Of a stretch of 64,000 nucleotides of DNA, positions 10,882 to 21,712 are shown piece after piece (positions within the stretch are counted from its first letter, which is position 1; each line of letters begins with the position of its first letter). Both the position numbers and the translations under genes were made by a program. Where the stretch lies: positions 60,524,829 to 60,588,828 of the forward strand of contig NC_083880.1 in NCBI RefSeq assembly GCF_032452875.1. Reading direction: 5' to 3'. The notes below the pieces were generated by a model. It was not told the origin of the DNA. It did no database searches and saw nothing but the letters and a program-made list of their open reading frames with translations. Source of the stretch: Bos javanicus (lineage: Eukaryota; Chordata; Mammalia; Artiodactyla; Bovidae).

Positions 10882-11309
10882 TGTGTTAATCTACTCGGGC
10901 TGCCATAACAAGATACCACAGACTGGGTGGCTTAAAAACAGAATTTTTTTAATTTCTCAGAGTTCTGGAGGTTGAAAGTCCAAGATAAGGGTGCCAGTAG
11001 GGCTGGTTTCTGTAAGAACTCTCTTCCTGGTTTGCAACCTTCTTTGTGTGCCTTCCCACAGCCTGTCTTCTGCACACACATACACACACACACACACACA
11101 CACATACACACACACACACACAGAAAGACAGAGGAGCCACTCAGATGTCTCTTCGTCTTCTTCTAAGGATTATTGAATTAAGGCCCAACCCTCATGACCT
11201 CTTTTAATCTTAATTACCTTCTTAAAAGGCCCTATCTCCAAACATAGTCACATTGGGGTGTTAAGAGTTTTGACACAAATTCTGGGGAGACACAAGTCAG
11301 TCCATAACA
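10882..11309 (-). mobile_element. MLT1-type LTR (ERVL-MaLR)
   Basis: Solo LTR inside L2. It reads 'ctcgggctgccataacaaga', 'cacagactgggtggctta', 'ttctggaggttgaaagtcca' and ends 'tcagtccataaca'. This is the reverse of the MLT1 consensus direction. Old endogenous retrovirus-like LTR with no coding content. Confidence 0.82.
11073..11122 (+). repeat. (CA)n microsatellite
   Basis: About 24 CA/TA dinucleotides with a few CATA interruptions, inside the MLT1 LTR. Confidence 0.97.
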
Positions 11310-12326
11310 ACTATCAAAATTATAACTCCAACCTGGGCTCAGATTCATAAATGCAACTTCTAACTAGACCTCTTCACTTGGAAATCTGACAGGTGCCTTA
11401 AATTTAACAAGTCCCAGATATTAATAGAACTGCTAATTCTCCTCTCCTTTCCCCTGCAAAAAAAAGTTCTCCTTCTACAGACTTCTACATCTCAGTTAAT
11501 GGCAAATTCCTTCTTGCAATTCTTCTGGGCAAAAACCTTGGAGTCATCCTCAATTCCTCTTTCTCAAACACTCCATCATCAATCTGCTCCAAAATGTATA
11601 TTAATTTCATAATAACCCCATTTATTACCTTCATAATAATCCCAAAGTCAAACTTTGGTTCAAACCATCACCATCTTTTGTCTGGACTGTGGCAGCAGCC
11701 TCTTATCTGGTCTCTCTGCTTCAGCTCACTCATATCCCATTTGTTCTACACCCATCAGTTACAGAGATGAGATCCTGTAAAAATGCAAATTAAGTCCTGT
11801 CCTTTCTCTGGTCAAAACTCTCCAACATGGTCCACCTCACTCATACCAGAAGCCAAAGTCCTTACAATGACCCACAAAGGTGTGCATGAACTAGTCCCAG
11901 GGGAATCTCCCTGACATCATCTTTCCCTTGCTTATTCAGCTCAGCCATCCTGTCTACTGGCTTTTCCTTAAACCCACCAGGCATGAGTCCACTTCACGAT
12001 CTTTGCCTATTCTCCGCTTGGAACAATCTACTCCCATATACCCTTGCGACTCCCTGCCTCACCTCTTCCGTGTTTCCTTAAGCAAGGCTTCCATCGACTA
12101 TCTGTTTGAATTTACACTATAGCACTCCCTTCTCCCTTCCCTGCCTTGTTTTCCTTCATAGTGCTCGTCACCATCTGACAGAGCACATATCTCTCTACAA
12201 AGCAGGAGACCTGTGAGAACAGGGACTTCTCTGTCCCCAGTGGCACCCCCATAATAATCACTCACGCTGACTTTACTCTTGTTATATGTCAGCATATTTT
12301 TAAGGGCTTTACTGTACCACTCGGGG

Positions 12327-12541
12327 GCTTCCCAGGTGGTGCAGTGGTAAAGAATCCACCAGCCGACGCAGGGGATGGAGGTTCGATCCCTGGGTAGGGA
12401 AGACTGCCTGGAGATGGAATAGCAATCCACTCCAGTGTTCTTGCCTGGAAAATTCCATGGACAGGAGCCTGGCGGGTGGGCTGCATACAGTTCATGGGGT
12501 TGCAGAGTCAGACACAACTGAGTTACTGAGCACACACATGC
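12327..12541 (+). mobile_element. Bov-tA SINE
   Basis: From 'gggcttcccaggtggtgcag' through 'ggttcgatccctgggtaggg' to 'cagacacaactgagttactg'. Confidence 0.92.
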
Positions 12542-12584
12542 TGTTATCACTCATTTAATCCTAACAAGGGCCTTCAGAGGTGGG

Positions 12585-12800
12585 TATAGCATAATAGTAA
12601 TGCTACATAACAAACCATCCCAAATACCTATGCCTTACGGCAGCAAATGCTAATTTCTCCCTCTTCCACCTGCATTTGGGGTTTGGCTGATCTCAGCTGG
12701 GCTCTGCTGGGTTTAACTACTACATGTGTCTCTTATTCTTCTGGATTTGATGTTAGGGATTTGGATAGAAACTATTGCTTTCCTACATTGACACAGAGCA
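12585..12800 (-). mobile_element. Possible MLT1-like LTR fragment
   Basis: Weak resemblance to reversed MaLR LTR text: 'ctacataacaaaccatccc' and 'ctgatctcagctgggctctg'. Heavily decayed and could be another ancient repeat. Confidence 0.35.
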
Positions 12801-12882
12801 TTCTCTTCCTACCTGTTTAGTTTCCTGACATTCAAAAAAGAAAGAGTTCATGGGAAAAAAAAATAATACATGCAAAAGAGGA

Positions 12883-13062
12883 GACTTCCCTGGAGGCTTC
12901 CCCGTGGCTAAGACTCTTCTCTCCCAATTCAGGGGGCCCAGGTTTGATCCCTGGTCAGGGAACTAGATCCCACATGCTGCAGCTAAGAGTTCACACGCCA
13001 CAACAGAAACTGGAGATCCCACATGCAGTGATGAAGACCTGGCACAGCTAAATAAATAAACA
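12883..13062 (+). mobile_element. CHR-type SINE
   Basis: B-box-like 'ggtttgatccctggtcaggg', 'tagatcccacatgctgcagc' and an AAATAAATAAAC tail. Confidence 0.78.
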
Positions 13063-13085
13063 AAAATACAACCTAAAATTTGATA

Positions 13086-13220
13086 CTGGGAACTCCCTGG
13101 CAGTCCAATGGTTAGGACTCGGCACTCTCACTGCCAGGGGCCCAGGTTCAATCCCTGATCAAGGAACTAAGATTATGCAAGCTGTGTGGCTCAGTCAGCC
13201 AAAAATAATAATACAAACAA
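13086..13220 (+). mobile_element. Short CHR-like SINE
   Basis: 'gggaactccctggcagtcca', 'gttcaatccctgatcaagg' and an A-rich AATAATAATACA tail. Arranged head-to-tail with the preceding SINE. Confidence 0.75.
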
Positions 13221-13534
13221 AACACTAAACTACGAAACTATCCTTATCCTAGACTTTTCTATGGCAACTTTGATTGACACTGTTTCAAAAGATGGAATAC
13301 ACTATTGACAGCCCCATCCTTGTGACAGAGATGGAAATTCCAAGGAGGCAGCTGGAAACATGAGAGATCTCTTAAGGCCTTGGCTGAACGTGCACATTGT
13401 CATTTTCATCCACATTCCACTGGCCAAAGCAAACTGCGTGGCCACATCTAATATCAACAGAGAGTATCAATCAGTCCTAACTGGGGGAGAGACTGAGTCA
13501 TTGAATAGTAATCTAATTTGCTGCAAGATTTGTC

Positions 13535-13805
13535 ATGCTGCACCCCAATGTTCATAGTGGTACTATTTAGCCAAGAAATGGGAAAAACCTAAGTATCAAC
13601 AGATCAATAGATAAGAAAGATACAGCATACATACATACACATATGTGTTATTTTTCATTTCCACAAATAAGTGATGTCATATAATATTTCTCTTTCTCCA
13701 ACTTATTTCACTTAGTATGATAATCTCTATGTCCATTCATGTTGCTGCAAATGGCAATATTTCATTCTTTAATGGCGGACTAATATTCCATTGTGTATAT
13801 ATGTG
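13535..13805 (-). mobile_element. L1 LINE 3' fragment
   Basis: Reverse L1 text: 'cacttagtatgataatctct', 'ttgctgcaaatggcaatatt' and 'actaatattccattgtgtat'. Confidence 0.65.
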
Positions 13806-13849
13806 TACTTGTCTCTTCTGCCTTTCATTTGGTTTTTACATTTACTGAT

Positions 13850-14076
13850 TTTTAAAAAAATATGTATTTGGCTGCATCAGGTCTTAGTCGTGCACTCGGG
13901 CTCTCTGGTTGTGCCATGCGGGCTCCAGAGTGCGTGGGCTTCAGTAGCTGCAGCTAGCGGGCTTTGTTGTTCCATGGCACGTGAGGTCTTAGTTCCCTCC
14001 CTGACCAGAGATTGAAACCATGTCCCCTGCATTGCCTTGTGGATTCTCAACCACTGGACCACCAGGGAAGTCCCCG
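13850..14076 (-). mobile_element. CHR-type SINE
   Basis: 'ggctgcatcaggtcttagtc', 'cagagattgaaaccatgtcc' and 'ggaccaccagggaagtcccc' define a reversed CHR. Confidence 0.87.
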
Positions 14077-14274
14077 TTTTCCTTTTCTGACCCTACCCCA
14101 GCCCAGCCCCTTGTCAATTCTGACCTGAAATTGTGTGACTGTTGCAGGGGCCCCTCCTCTCTCCCTCTCCCACGGGCTCTGCACATGGCTCCTTTCCTGC
14201 TCAAGAGTTTTCAGTGGCATTGCATCACCTTCAGAGAAAGTCCAAACATCTTGGTCTCAGATACATGGCATGTG

Positions 14275-14392
14275 TAACCTTGACTCCAACTTGACTGGAT
14301 TCCAGCTCTGTCATTTACTAGTAGTAAATCTTGGAGAAGTTATTTGACCTCTCTGAGCCTTAGTTTCCTTATCTGTTAAGAGAGAAAGAGAA
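14275..14392 (+). mobile_element. MIR SINE
   Basis: 'ccagctctgtcatttacta' followed by 'gacctctctgagccttagtt' and 'tccttatctgttaagag'. Confidence 0.62.
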
Positions 14393-14562
14393 GGAAGAAA
14401 GAAAGGGGAGAGGATATAGCATGACATATAACTTTTGTATTTGTTTCCTGTTAGGATAATATACTGATTGCCTTTTTTTTTCAGGATTCTTTCTTTTTTT
14501 AATGGAAGTATAGTTGATTTACAATATTGTGTTAGTTTCACATGTACAGCAAAGTGATTCAG

Positions 14563-14592
14563 TTATTATATATATATATATATATATATATA
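14563..14592. repeat. (TA)n microsatellite
   Basis: About 15 uninterrupted TA units within the L1 fragment. Confidence 0.95.
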
Positions 14593-14708
14593 TTCTTTTC
14601 CAGATTCTTTTCCACTACAGGGTATTGTAAGATATTGAATATAGTTCCCTATGCTACATAATAAATCCTTGTTTATTTTATATATGATAGTGTGCATCTG
14701 TTAATCTC

Positions 14709-14918
14709 AGTTGCTCAGTCATGTCCGACTCTTTGCAACCCCATGGACTGTAGCCTGCCAGGCTTCTCTGAACACGGAATTCTCCAGGCGAGAATTCTAG
14801 AGTGGGTTGCCGTGCCCTCCTCCAGAGTATCTTCCCAACCGAGGGATATAACCTGCATCTCTTACGTCTCCTGCAGTGGCAGGCGGGTTCTTTACCACTA
14901 GTGCCACCTGGGAAGCCC
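14709..14918 (-). mobile_element. Bov-tA SINE with target duplication
   Basis: Reversed Bov-tA flanked by an exact 9-bp direct repeat GTTAATCTC (14700-14708 and 14919-14927), marking insertion into the L1 fragment. Confidence 0.93.
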
Positions 14919-15304
14919 GTTAATCTCTCACTCCTAATTCATTTCTTCCCCCACTCCCCTTTGGTGACCGTAAGTTTGTTTTTTATGTGTGTGGATATGT
15001 TTCCATTTTGCTACCTGTAGAAATAAAGTTATCTTTGTTGTACAAAGAAAAAAATCAAACAAAAAATTCACACTGTGCAAAGGGTTTAAAGTAAAAGTTT
15101 CCTCCTCTTCCTTTCTCCTGAAATAAGTTCCATTAAGAGTTTATGGTAAATCTTTGCTGAACTATGTCCAAAACCACATAATACTTATACATATACCTGT
15201 TTTTAAAAGTTTTTTTAAATGCGTTCTCACCAAACTTTTGTCTCTTGCTTTTTATCACACACTAGTATGGCAAGGCCAGTTTTCTATGTCCAGAAATCAC
15301 TTTT

Positions 15305-15490
15305 AACGACTTTGCCACTTACTAGCTGTGGGATCTTGCACACGTGGCTTAACCTGAGACTTGGTGTATTTAATTTGTAGCTGCAGATAAACATGTACCT
15401 GTCACACAGAGCCATTATGAGGATTAAATGAGTTAATACACATAAAGCATCTTATACAGTCTGACATATTAAGAGCTCAAAACATATTAG
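15305..15490 (+). mobile_element. MIR SINE, long copy
   Basis: Nearly complete MIR body: 'tttgccacttactagctgtg', 'tatgaggattaaatgagtta' and 'cacataaagcatcttataca'. Confidence 0.78.
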
Positions 15491-15594
15491 CTCTCCCTAT
15501 TAATAGCTCCATGTTTAGCTATACCATAATTTACATAACCAGTTCTGTACCCATGGTCATTTAGTGTGCTGTGTTGTTCATAAAGATGGTCACA

Positions 15595-16125
15595 ATGATT
15601 CCCCCACCCCACATACTTGACTCTGCAATATGACTCTGTTGTCTTTTCCATCAAGAGACTATTTCTAGTCTTCTTGAATCTGAGTTGGACATGTGATAGG
15701 CATTGATCAATAAAATGTAGTGAAGATGATGCTATAGCACTTCAGAGCACTTCAGAACCTAGGCCTCAGGAGGCCTTGTTGCTTTGGTGTTTTCCTTTCA
15801 GAGGCCATCATGAGGAAGCCTGAGCTAGCTTGTTGAAGCCACGTGGAGAAGAACCTAGGCTCTCAAGCCAGCAGCCCCAGCCATCTGCCAGACTCGTGAA
15901 TGAGACCATATATGTATGATTAATGAGTTTGCTGACTTGCAAACTGACTGCAATGCAGCAGTAAGCCCAGGCAAAACCATGTACAGCCAAAAAGAGCTGT
16001 CCCAGCTGAGACATGTCCAAGTTACCAATCCACACAAATATAAGCAAAAAATTACTGTCATTTTAAATTACTCTGTTTTGGGATGATTTGTTAAGCAAAA
16101 ATAGAAAGTTGATATGCTGAGGTTC
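15595..16125 (+). mobile_element. Possible MaLR/MLT1-like LTR
   Basis: Resembles ERVL-MaLR LTR text: 'agaacctaggcctcaggagg', 'aggaagcctgagctagcttg', 'ccatctgccagactcgtgaa' and 'attactctgttttgggatga'. Low-certainty family call. Confidence 0.45.
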
Positions 16126-16164
16126 TTATGCAGTGCCTATGGCTCTGGTTGGAATGTAAGCTCC

Positions 16165-16345
16165 ATTTCTTAAGTGATCTTGTGTATGTCCTGCAACCTG
16201 ACTGAACCTCAGTTTCCACCTCTGTACAGTGGGATACTTTTAGTTCCTACCTCACTAGGCTGATGTGAGTATAAAATGAGATGATGAACATTCAGTGTGT
16301 GGCACAGGACAAGTACTGTGAACATTTTAACTAGGGCTGTGGCTA
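16165..16345 (+). mobile_element. MIR SINE
   Basis: 'acctgactgaacctcagttt', 'ctcactaggctgatgtgagt' and 'gtgtggcacaggacaagtac'. Confidence 0.7.
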
Positions 16346-16669
16346 TTGTTATTGTTTGAAGAAAGTTTAGTCTGAGAGCTGTACTATGGAGGGACAGGAG
16401 GAATTAGTATTAAAGATAACTGTTTTTGGAGGCGCCATAACTACTGAACATTGGAGATTGAGGACTTTTTGGAATCAGAGACCTATACCAGGCCGGCCTG
16501 GAAGATAGCAGGGGTTGGGTCTCAACTGTGACCTACATGTGTGTGTCTGGGTGAGCCCTCTGAATCATATCACACATGGAGGCTGGAATTGGGTAGAATG
16601 AAGAACTGAGGCTATGGGAGCTGCTGAGATTATTGAAAAGGTCTCCTGACGGTTACACCCTGGGACCTA

Positions 16670-17050
16670 CCCCTACTCTTTTCAGATGAAATTCCAGACT
16701 CCTAACCATGGCCTGAATGCCCTGGCCACCTTTCCCACCTTATTTCCTACTCTTCTTTCCTTCACTCAGAATGCTTTGGCTGCCCTGGCCTCCTTCCTCG
16801 AACTTATCAAGCTCTTTCCTGCCTCAGGACTTTTGTTCTGTCTTTCCCTCAGAGGGACCTTCTGAACCACTCAAGCTAAAGTTCTCCCCTCATACCTACT
16901 TATCTTTTTCCTTCATGGCATTTGTTCACTTGTTTACCTGTGCATTATTTGTTATCACTTTAGGTGAGTTTTACAAGAACCACATTCTCAGCATCTAGCA
17001 CACTATCTGTCTCATGGCAAGTGATGAAAGGGTATGAACTGAATAAATGT
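16670..17050 (+). mobile_element. L2 LINE 3' remnant
   Basis: 'ccatggcctgaatgccctgg', 'tgcctcaggacttttgttct' and 'catctagcacactatctgtc'. Ends near a GAATAAATG phrase typical of L2. Confidence 0.62.
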
Positions 17051-17196
17051 GAGTAAAGATAGTGAAAAGGAACCAGAGAGTGGAAAGACACCTGAAAAGC
17101 TAAATGAAGGCCTCATTTCCTGGAAGATAGCTTCACAGAAACCTAGAATCATCTTGTTTAACCTGTGAAACTAAGACTCATAAAGCAGAAGTAACT

Positions 17197-17447
17197 AGCT
17201 TGAACTCCAATACTTTGGCCACTTGATGCAAACCTACTCATTGGAAAAGACCCTGATGCTGGGAAGGACTGAAGGCGGGAGAAGGGGATGACAGAGGATG
17301 AAGTGGTTGGATGGCATCACCGACACAATGGACATGAGTTTGAGTAGGCTCCAGTAGCTGGTGACAGACAGGGAAGCCTGGTGTGCTGCACTCCATGGGG
17401 TCGCAAAGAGTTGGACATGACTGAGCAACTGAACTGAACTGAACTAG
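17197..17447 (+). mobile_element. BovB LINE 3' end
   Basis: Starts in 'ctccaatactttggccactt' and ends with the BovB terminal microsatellite CTGAACTGAACTGAAC. 5' truncated. Confidence 0.93.
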
Positions 17448-17937
17448 CATGAGGGCACTCAGAGAGTCATTACCGTGGACTTTCAGTCCACTGAGGTCAA
17501 ATGCCACAGACCTCTCTGACAGACAGAAAAGGCCCAGAAAAGGTCACAGCCACCTCCCCGAGGCCACCACTGTATGTCTGAAGCTGCCACCACTCCATCC
17601 CTGGAGGGGAGGAGACTGTCTCTTTGACAGCAGAGGTGCCAATCAGCTGAAGAGCTGTGAAAGGAGAACTGGAGAAGGTGGGGAGGCCCATCCCCTGGGT
17701 CAAGCAGCTATTCTGAGGCAGCTCAGGGATAAAAACAGGTACCAAAATAACCCAGCCTTCTCACCCTTGTTCCAGACCTCACACCTCTGCTCCACCAAAA
17801 GTGAGGCAAACACTTGAATTCCTCTCAGTAACACACACACCAGCTTTCAGCAGGGCCTGCAGGGAACAGAACAGGGTGACCATCAGACTCAGCCCTGTCC
17901 CCTGGAAGGTCACAGTCTGATGGAAGAAGCAGGCCAC

Positions 17938-18025
17938 AGACGGTGAAGGACAGGGAGGCCTGGTGGGCTGCAGTCCATAGGGTCGCAAAGAGTCGGACAC
18001 AACTTAGCAACTGAACAACAAAGGG
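17938..18025 (+). mobile_element. BovB 3' terminal fragment
   Basis: Last about 85 bases of a BovB-type 3' end ('ggacagggaggcctggtggg' to 'agcaactgaacaacaaa'). Confidence 0.82.
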
Positions 18026-18529
18026 AGGGAAGAACCCCAGAGGAAATGATCCTTGGATTGGTTCAACGGACATACCGAAGTTAGCCGGTCAAGGAGGTGG
18101 TAGTTCCAGAAGTAATTGCCAGTGCAAAGGGAGGGAGGCAACACAGAAGAAATCCAGGAACAGTCTGCAGTTTTAGTGAGTGGGAGCCTCAGGAAATTCT
18201 TATGAGAGCAGCAGAAGTGGCTTGGGGCGGTGGGGGGAGAAAGGATGGCGGTAGTGTCCAAATTATGCAGGAACTCCGATGTTAAGAGAAGAGCTTGGGC
18301 TCTTTTTTGGTGCACAAAGGAAAGTCTTGGGAGATGTTCAACCAAGAGGACGTCATAATCAGTTCTGCACAATAGAAAGTGTCCTACACCTGCCTTGGGG
18401 CGGTTGCCCGGTAAAGTGGGGTGGAGAGGCAGATCGAAGAGAGAAAATATTTTATTCTGGCTAGGGCAGCTCTGGCTAGGACTCCTGTAAGAGCAGGAAC
18501 TGGGTCTAAGTCTCCAGAGGGCTAGTACC
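18026..18529. other. Promoter-upstream stretch with no recognised repeat
   Basis: Repeat-free sequence just upstream of the CpG-rich blocks. A 223-codon minus-strand frame (18004-18675), the longest in the window, crosses it but its tail uses BovB sequence and I recognise no domain. I make no gene call. Confidence 0.5.
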
Positions 18530-18800
18530 GTCACTTCTCGACTCCTGCGCCACCCCACTCCTGGGGTCCAACTTTCGTTCACTTGTCCCGGAACTCGAAG
18601 TGTGAGCAGAAAAAAATGTGCTGCTGGAACCCCGAGCCTAGACGAGGGACCCGTGTAGGAGACTTCAACTCCCAAAATGCTTCGCTCTCCAGCTCTGCAG
18701 GTCGCGCATGCTTCTTTTCACGAAAGGCGGACCGGCTTGCAGACTGTAGGACTTGCCAACTGGATGAAATGCAGGAAACCTAGGGACCGCCATCTTACCT
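18530..18800 (-). promoter_or_regulatory. Second CpG-rich block, possible divergent promoter
   Basis: This block is separated from the CSNK2A1 island by about 130 bp of AT-rich DNA and contains scattered CpGs. At 18662-18680 lies ACTTCAACTCCCAAAATGC, close to the ZNF143/SBF consensus with a few mismatches. At 18787-18796 lies CCGCCATCTT, which reads AAGATGGCGG on the minus strand (YY1-like). Such motifs are common at bidirectional housekeeping promoters. It could drive an unannotated minus-strand transcript or be a distal part of the CSNK2A1 promoter. No gene product is recognised. Confidence 0.4.
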
Positions 18801-18929
18801 GAGGTCAAACCAATTGTACACTTAGGGGGAGGTTAGTGTTCTCTCTCTCATCAGCTCGTACAGTACTGCAATAAAGTTCGCTTAATTATTGCAAGTCTCC
18901 TTATTATGATTTACGATAAGAATGCCTTC

Positions 18930-19600
18930 CATTTTGCGCCGCAGTTCAGAACTGAACCCCTAGGGATTCAATGAGACATCCCAGCATGGCCGCACTCTGC
19001 GAGACTCCGCTGGGGGAGGAGTCGGAAGCGGTCCCTCCCCGCCTCCCGGTCGGAGGGGGGTTTCCGCTTCCGGCAGCGAAGGCTGCAGCCTCGCTCTGGT
19101 CCCTGCGGCTGGCGGCCGAGCCGTGTGTCTCCTCCTCCGCCGCCGCCATATTGTCTGTGTGAGGAGAGGGGAGAGCGGCCGCCGCCGCTGCCGCTTCCAC
19201 CCCAGGTACCGTGGGAGCTGCCAGGCGAGGTCGTTGTGGGGTGCGGGTGGGCCCAGACGGGGCAGCGGGGCGCGGCCGCCTCTCACGCCTCCAGCAGACT
19301 CCGGAGCGGCCCTTCGCCTTCCCCTGCCCCCCACCCTCCCCCCCTCACCATCCGAGGCCCCTGCAGCTCATCGGAGAGGCCTGGGGCCACTCCCCAGGGC
19401 GGGGAGGGAAGCTTTGGGGGCAGAGGTTGATGTGAGGATGGGAGCTGGCTCTCGAGTCTAGCTTATGGCTGGGGAGAGGGTTGGACTGGGGCGGGGACTA
19501 GGGGGCAACTTGGAGAAGGGGGTCGCCAGAGGGGGAAGGGAGCTTGAGGGGTGGGGCCGCAGTGGGGGATGCTGGGGGAGGGTGTCTAGGGGACTGATGC
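18930..19600 (+). promoter_or_regulatory. CSNK2A1: CpG island promoter of CSNK2A1
   Basis: This is the most GC- and CpG-dense block in the window, in contrast to the AT-rich flank at 18800-18930. No TATA box is visible. ETS-type cores are present as CGGAAG at 19023-19028 and CTTCCGG at 19067-19073. A YY1-like GCCGCCATATTG lies at 19142-19153, where YY1 sites often sit just downstream of a start site. A TCCCAGCATG core near 18979 resembles part of the ZNF143 motif. TATA-less, GC-box and Ets-dependent control has been reported for the human gene. The start-site position here is inferred. Confidence 0.85.
19085..19205 (+). other. CSNK2A1: CSNK2A1 exon 1, 5' untranslated (5' end approximate)
   Basis: The exon lies in the CpG island and ends at 19205 before the donor GTACCG at 19206. 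No ATG occurs in the likely exon from about 19090 to its end, so it is non-coding. The GCC-rich stretch at 19138-19148 and the YY1-like motif fall inside it. The 5' end cannot be fixed without CAGE or cDNA data and is placed roughly. The donor position is the firmer call. Confidence 0.7.
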
Positions 19601-20244
19601 CCTCAGTGTAGGCTCGGGTGGACCTTCCTGTGGAGCAGAGCTGCTGGAGTGGGGGCCTCCTAAGGTCCCTCTGGGCGAGGCAGGGCTTCCCACCTGCACA
19701 CTGGGGTGCAAGGTGGAGGCGACCCGGGGCGAGGTCATTGAAGATAAAGGGGAAGGGTACCTAGAAGTGGGGCAGAACGGGTGGAGTTGGAGTTAAGGGT
19801 TAGTTGGGAGCTTGGGTGGAAGACGAGAGGTACATAGAATGAAAGATTGGCTGAGTTTACATGTTAGTTTGTGACCTTCTGAAGAGTAGGACTTTTATTT
19901 TTGTTTTTCGATTGTGTTTTTGTTTTTGCAGCATTGGAACATTTCTTGCCTTGGCAGGTGAAGGGTGGAGCTTATGTAGTTTGTTTTTGGGAAGCAAAGT
20001 CGAGGTCAGGAGAAGTTGCTTCTTGGCTCTTGCTATTGTGAGAAGGAAAGAGTTCTGGCAAGGAGGTGGCAAATTAATTGGGGAGGCCTGATTACCTTTT
20101 CAACTGCTAAATTCTATGAGAAGTGGGCGTGCAGAGAGGAAATGGAAAGAAAGCTAGAAAGGGAAGATTTTTCTAAGAGTCGGAAGAGTCCATTCCATCT
20201 AAGGAGTGGCAGTACATCTCTGGATTCCCAATTAGAAGTGCCAC

Positions 20245-20415
20245 TGCTGTTTCCCTGTGTGACCTAACTTCTCTAAATCTCTGTTTTTCTGTCTGTAAAA
20301 TGGGGATGATAGTATTTCTTAGAGGATAAGTTTGTGGTGAGTGAATAAGATAATTTGTGTCAGGTGCTTACTACAGTGCCTGGCAGGTCGTGAGTGCTCG
20401 ATAGACCTTACGTGT
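20245..20415 (+). mobile_element. MIR SINE
   Basis: 'gtgacctaacttctctaaat', 'tctgtctgtaaaatggggat' and 'acagtgcctggcaggtcgtg'. Confidence 0.77.
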
Positions 20416-21099
20416 CGCTTTTCTTAAAGAGCCTACTTGGTATATTTGAGGTTCCTCCAATCTAGGTAAAGTGTGTAGTCAATAATCTGACAGTAGGCAA
20501 GGCTTCAGAATATTATATTTGTAGCTGTTGTAGTGTTTTGTTCTAAGTCACTTGGCTTAACTGTCTAGGTGGAACTTGAGCTGAAACACCAGGACCAATG
20601 CTAGTTCTCCCTCGTGGTTTTTTAAAAGTTCACCTGCAGTTTTACCTAGACAGGTTTGTCCTTCTGTGACTTTGAAATACTTGACTTTCGTTTGCTGTTG
20701 GAGGAGGGGGTGTGCCTTGAAGAATGAAAATATTTCAGGTTTGCTTAGATAAGTTTATCAGCTGATTACAAAATTAGGTCACCCTGGGGTAACTTTTTTT
20801 AAAAAGCAAAACCCAAATATGTCTAGTTATATCCTTTTATATGGAATACAGTAGAGAAGAGAAGCACACGTTTAAGGGAGAGCAAAGGGTGAGTTTCTAC
20901 CTAGTGTGTTAATTGCATAACTGTTTAGGGATGAAACAAGTATATTTTTAATCTCTTTTGCTTAGCCAGTCTTTTCCAGGATGAGTCCTTGGTTTTACTG
21001 TTGTCTCTGTCTCTGAACATATACCTTTACTTCACACACTGTTGGAGAAAGAAATTTTCTTTGGGAACTGAGTTTAAAGCTTTACTTAGGGTTTGGAGT

Positions 21100-21712
21100 T
21101 GTAGTGGGCAGAATGACCACCACTACCACCCTTAAGATGTCCAAACTCTTAATTCCCGGATCTGTAAATATGTTACATGGCAAAAGGCCTTTGCAGATGC
21201 TATTAGGGTTAAACATCTTACAACAGGGAGATTATCCTGGATTTGTGGGTAGGCCCAATCTAATCACATGCGCCCTTAAAAGCAGAGAACTTTCTCCAGC
21301 TGGGAGTCAAGAGAGATGGGGCAGAAGGGGAAATCAGAGAGAATTGAATCATGAGAGGGACTCCATTTGCAGTTGCTAGAGGGAGTTACATGGAAAGCAT
21401 GAGAAGGAATGCAGGGAGCCTCTAGTAACAAAGACCAGCCCCGGCTGATAGCCAAGAAGGAAATGGAGACCACAGTCCTACAACCACAAGGAACTGAAGT
21501 TGGCCAACAACCTGAATGAGCTTGAAAGTGGATTCTTCCCAATTTCCAACAAGGATAACACCTTGATTTTGACCATATGAAACCCTGAGCAGAAGACCTA
21601 GCCAAGCCCACCTAACTTATGACCTACAGAAACTATGAGATAATAAATTTCTGTTGGTTTAAGCCACCATGTTTGTGGTTTTGTTACGGCAGCAGTAGAA
21701 CACTGGTATACA
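21100..21712 (+). mobile_element. MaLR 5' LTR (MLT1-like)
   Basis: Begins TGTAGTGGGCAGAATGACC and ends GGTATACA. Contains 'ttacatggcaaaaggccttt', 'ggcccaatctaatcacatg' and the polyadenylation-like 'gagataataaatttctgttg'. At 613 bp it is on the long side for this family. Confidence 0.75.

Larger units (their letters stand above)
10590..12260 (+). mobile_element. L2 LINE, about 1.2 kb, split by an MLT1 LTR
   Basis: The left part encodes a readable L2/CR1-clade RT motif, DLSAAFDTV at 10632-10658. The right part (11310-12260) continues into the C-terminal and 3' region ('aaaaccttggagtcatcctc', 'cagcagcctcttatctggtc', 'tggtctctctgcttcagctc'). No intact frame. The segment at 10882-11309 is foreign to it. 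Confidence 0.72.
14488..15050 (-). mobile_element. L1 LINE 3' end, split by a SINE
   Basis: Reverse ruminant L1 3' region: 'gaagtatagttgatttacaa' and 'gtacagcaaagtgattcagt', then after the SINE 'ttggtgaccgtaagtttgtt'. A (TA)n run of about 15 units sits at 14563-14592. Confidence 0.72.

Noticed and set aside
18960..19334. Overlapping Ala/Arg/Pro-rich open frames in the CpG island
   Set aside because: Stop-poor GC-rich sequence produces open frames on both strands by chance. They overlap exon 1 and the promoter and have no recognised domain.
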